A stretch of 64,000 nt of DNA from Granulosicoccus sp045110475. GTDB lineage: Bacteria; Pseudomonadota; Gammaproteobacteria; Granulosicoccales; Granulosicoccaceae. The stretch is from the NCBI GenBank assembly GCA_045110475.1, contig JBGCGC010000005.1, positions 1-64,000 on the forward strand, in the 5' to 3' direction. Of the stretch, positions 61,921 through 64,000 are shown in pieces. The position numbers and the translations under genes are program-made. The notes beneath the pieces are model-generated. The model saw only the letters and a program-made list of their open reading frames with translations, made no database searches and was not told where the DNA came from. Position 1 is the stretch's first letter. Each line of letters begins with the position of its first letter.

Positions 61921-63078
61921 ATGTCTCAAAACTTACAGATACTCTTATTACCACTGGCCGCACTGGCCCTGGCCGTACTTTTTCCTCTGTTCGGCAAGAA
62001 CCATTCACTTTCAAGCAGCTGGAAGAGCAAACGCAGAAGGCGCGTGATCCGCGGGCGTATTGCCGTTGTATCCCTGCTGGTGGGAACTATACTCACTGAG
62101 CTGTTTCCCATAGACGGCGTCAACGTACTGGTGCAAGGGCTCGCGATCGCAGCAGCAGTGATGATTCCCGGCTGTCTGATACACTGGTACCTGTCAATGC
62201 GCTACAGTGAAAGTCGCGAAGAGAAGAGTTCGCGGCGCTCGCGACGATCTGATGAAGCGCTTTCCATGGTGGCAAACGAGGCCTCTTTCGTGAAAAAGGA
62301 ACCATCCGAACATACCGTTTCGTCTGCAACACCTGCAAACGATAGTCCGAAAGCACCCGACCTGAAACTGGTCGACGGCACCCCATCGGCATCGGCAGTG
62401 GCTCCCGCTGTAGCGGCGGTAGCGACATCCACGGTAGCGATGGCAGCGGCCGCAAAGACATCGGTAAAGTCGTCTGTCGCGACCGCAATAAAACCAGACA
62501 ACAGCAATATCGCTCGCGCAAGCCGGGACGAGGTGCGCGAACACCTGGCAAAAGTAGCCGATAACGTACAGTCCCACGATCTGGACCCACCAGGCTTCAA
62601 GGCGCCGGATGCACCGGATGCCGAACGAAAAGTGCGAGAGAGCCGCGACAAGCGCGTCGCCAGCAATACCTCGCTGATGCCAACCTCGGGTCATCCTTCG
62701 GATCTGAGCAAACTCAGCACAGAACAGATTCAGGGACTTATCGTCTCGTTGAGTGAGGACAAGAACCGGCTTCAACGGCTGGTTATTGCGCAGCAGGCGT
62801 CTATCGAATCCGAGCGTGAGGCACATGATCAAACACGTGTTCTGACGCGTGATGCTATCAAGGTCATGCGAAGTGCAAGGACTGCCCAGAAACATGCAGA
62901 AAAGCTGGCCAGACGGGAACGATCAGAGAGACAACGCATTGAGCAGCAATACACAAAAGTAGCCTCCTCCCTGCGCAATGCCATGTCCATCATAGAGAAG
63001 CGCAGATCGGCTCTTTCATCCAACGACGCGATACCGACGCTCAGTTCAAACATCAAGGTAGACAAGATTCTGTCCTGA
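61921..63078 (+). CDS. Unknown membrane protein with C-terminal coiled coil
   Basis: 385 residues, family not recognised. Three hydrophobic segments lie at about residues 5-25, 47-65 and 70-92, separated by a very basic loop (WKSKRRRRVIRGR). Next comes a long Ala/Ser/Val-rich low-complexity region (residues about 100-230, containing runs such as AVAPAVAAVATSTVAMAAAA). The last 120 residues are strongly helical and heptad-like (QIQGLIVSLSEDKNRLQRLV, HAEKLARRERSERQRIEQQY), a likely coiled coil. The tail is probably cytoplasmic. It stands alone before the DAHP synthase gene. Confidence 0.85.
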   Translation: MSQNLQILLLPLAALALAVLFPLFGKNHSLSSSWKSKRRRRVIRGRIAVVSLLVGTILTELFPIDGVNVLVQGLAIAAAVMIPGCLIHWYLSMRYSESREEKSSRRSRRSDEALSMVANEASFVKKEPSEHTVSSATPANDSPKAPDLKLVDGTPSASAVAPAVAAVATSTVAMAAAAKTSVKSSVATAIKPDNSNIARASRDEVREHLAKVADNVQSHDLDPPGFKAPDAPDAERKVRESRDKRVASNTSLMPTSGHPSDLSKLSTEQIQGLIVSLSEDKNRLQRLVIAQQASIESEREAHDQTRVLTRDAIKVMRSARTAQKHAEKLARRERSERQRIEQQYTKVASSLRNAMSIIEKRRSALSSNDAIPTLSSNIKVDKILS

Positions 63079-63163
63079 TTGCAGCAGCGGGGTATACGAA
63101 AGGCTTCAGGGGGTGTACCGTGGGCGTCCCTTTCTGATCTGAATATCGAGCGTACGTCCCGTA

Positions 63164-64000
63164 ATGAGTCACAGTTCAACCGTCGCACAGCTTAACCGGC
63201 CGCTATCCAATACCAATATTCTCAGCGAGCAAACGCTGATCTCCCCCGATCAACTACGAAAGAATTTTCCACGCTCCGAGAAAGCCACCCAAACCATAGA
63301 AGCAGGACGCGCCAGTGTCGAAGCCATCCTTGATGGCAAGGACAAGCGCCTGCTGGCTGTTGTTGGCCCCTGCTCTGTTCACGATGTAAAAGCCGTCAAG
63401 GAATATGCAAAGCGCCTGATGCAATTGCGTGAACAGGTATCTGATCGCATCGAGCTGGTCATGCGCGTCTATTTTGAAAAGCCAAGAACCACGGTAGGCT
63501 GGAAAGGGTTGATCAACGACCCCCATCTAGACGACAGCTTCGACATAGAAACCGGTCTTTCCAAGGCTCGCGAGTTACTGGTCTGGCTAGCTGAGCTTGG
63601 CATGCCTACCGGTACTGAAGCACTTGATCCCATCAGCCCACAATACCTGTCCGATCTGTTTACCTGGTCAGCTATTGGCGCACGCACCACCGAATCGCAA
63701 ACCCACCGTGAAATGTCCAGCGGCCTGTCCACGGCAGTCGGCTTCAAGAATGGTACCGATGGGGGGCTGGATGTTGCTATTAACGCCATGCAGTCTGCTG
63801 CCAATCCACACAGTTTTCTCGGAATTGACAGCAAGGGTCAGGCGACGGTCCTGAAAACCCGTGGCAATAGCTACGGCCACATCATCTTGCGCGGTGGCAA
63901 GGGACCCAACTACGATTCCGTGCATGTTGCGCTGGCTGAGGAGGCCATGAGTGCTGCCTCGCTACCACAGCGCATAATGATCGATTGTTCGCACGCCAAT
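63164..64000 (+). CDS. Class I DAHP synthase (3-deoxy-7-phosphoheptulonate synthase), partial
   Basis: Condenses phosphoenolpyruvate and erythrose 4-phosphate, first step of the shikimate pathway. The frame starts at ATG 63164 and runs off the right edge after 279 codons. Family landmarks are LLAVVGPCSVHDVKAV, VMRVYFEKPRTTVGWKG, TEALDPISPQYLSDL, IGARTTESQTHREMSSGL and MIDCSHAN at the edge. This is the AroF/G/H type I-alpha group. Which feedback type (Phe, Tyr or Trp) cannot be told from the visible part. Confidence 0.94.
   Translation, partial: MSHSSTVAQLNRPLSNTNILSEQTLISPDQLRKNFPRSEKATQTIEAGRASVEAILDGKDKRLLAVVGPCSVHDVKAVKEYAKRLMQLREQVSDRIELVMRVYFEKPRTTVGWKGLINDPHLDDSFDIETGLSKARELLVWLAELGMPTGTEALDPISPQYLSDLFTWSAIGARTTESQTHREMSSGLSTAVGFKNGTDGGLDVAINAMQSAANPHSFLGIDSKGQATVLKTRGNSYGHIILRGGKGPNYDSVHVALAEEAMSAASLPQRIMIDCSHAN

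Noticed and set aside
1..64000. CRISPR arrays, transposase or phage genes, toxin-antitoxin pairs, defence or biosynthetic clusters
   Set aside because: No regularly spaced direct repeats and no proteins of these families were recognised on either strand.

Overview
The window is ordinary chromosomal DNA of a gammaproteobacterium. Several gene orders are diagnostic: uvrY-uvrC-pgsA followed by tRNA-Gly, tRNA-Cys and tRNA-Leu (the E. coli order), rpoE-rseA-rseB-rseC-mucD running on to lepA-lepB-rnc-era-recO (the Pseudomonas order), recR-ybaB-dnaX with the SRP RNA gene, and phoBR-pstSCAB-phoU. Nothing resembles a prophage, integron, CRISPR array, transposase or defence island. The lineage below class level cannot be fixed from sequence reading alone.

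Layout. 1-3.9 kb: reductive pyrimidine breakdown (partial ureidopropionase-type amidohydrolase, rutR, preT-preA) with a perfect RutR operator. 4.0-4.9 kb: a decayed reading frame and a four-gene tRNA operon. 4.9-14 kb: pgsA, uvrC, uvrY, fabH, plsX, rpmF, yceD, maf, pgpA, nusB, cysS. 14-17.7 kb: two cyclophilins, lpxH, a DUF455 protein and a DUF3833 lipoprotein. 17.9-28.2 kb: a long leftward run from the envelope-stress sigma factor rpoE and its regulators through translation, secretion and RNA-processing genes to recO. 28.3-34 kb: rhdA, rsgA, orn, recR, ybaB, dnaX, ffs. 34-40.5 kb: a tightly overlapping operon of a polyamine-type ABC importer, a nucleoside hydrolase and an adenine deaminase, which reads like purine nucleoside uptake and breakdown. 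40.5-48.4 kb: phosphate regulation and uptake (phoB, phoR, pstS, pstC, pstA, pstB, phoU) with a Pho box before pstS. 48.5-54.4 kb: a secreted trypsin-like protease with a membrane-sorting tail, a GST, tRNA-Ser, DUF1820, rluB, moaB, djlA, truD. 54.4-64 kb: glpE, tamA-tamB, rnd, an unknown membrane coiled-coil protein and the start of a DAHP synthase gene.

The features least explained by standard annotation are three. First, a 180-base intergenic repeat family with terminal inverted repeats is present as two full copies and one internally deleted copy, sitting at or just after stop codons, with one copy inside the pst operon. Second, an AT-rich gap of about 360 bases lies between the convergent genes orn and recR and contains three consensus DnaA boxes, two of them as a perfect inverted pair; gene orientation also switches around this place, so it is a candidate replication origin or DnaA-binding locus. 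Third, the ABC importer/nucleoside hydrolase/adenine deaminase operon runs directly into phoB. I found no clearly new multi-gene system; these are the leads worth checking.
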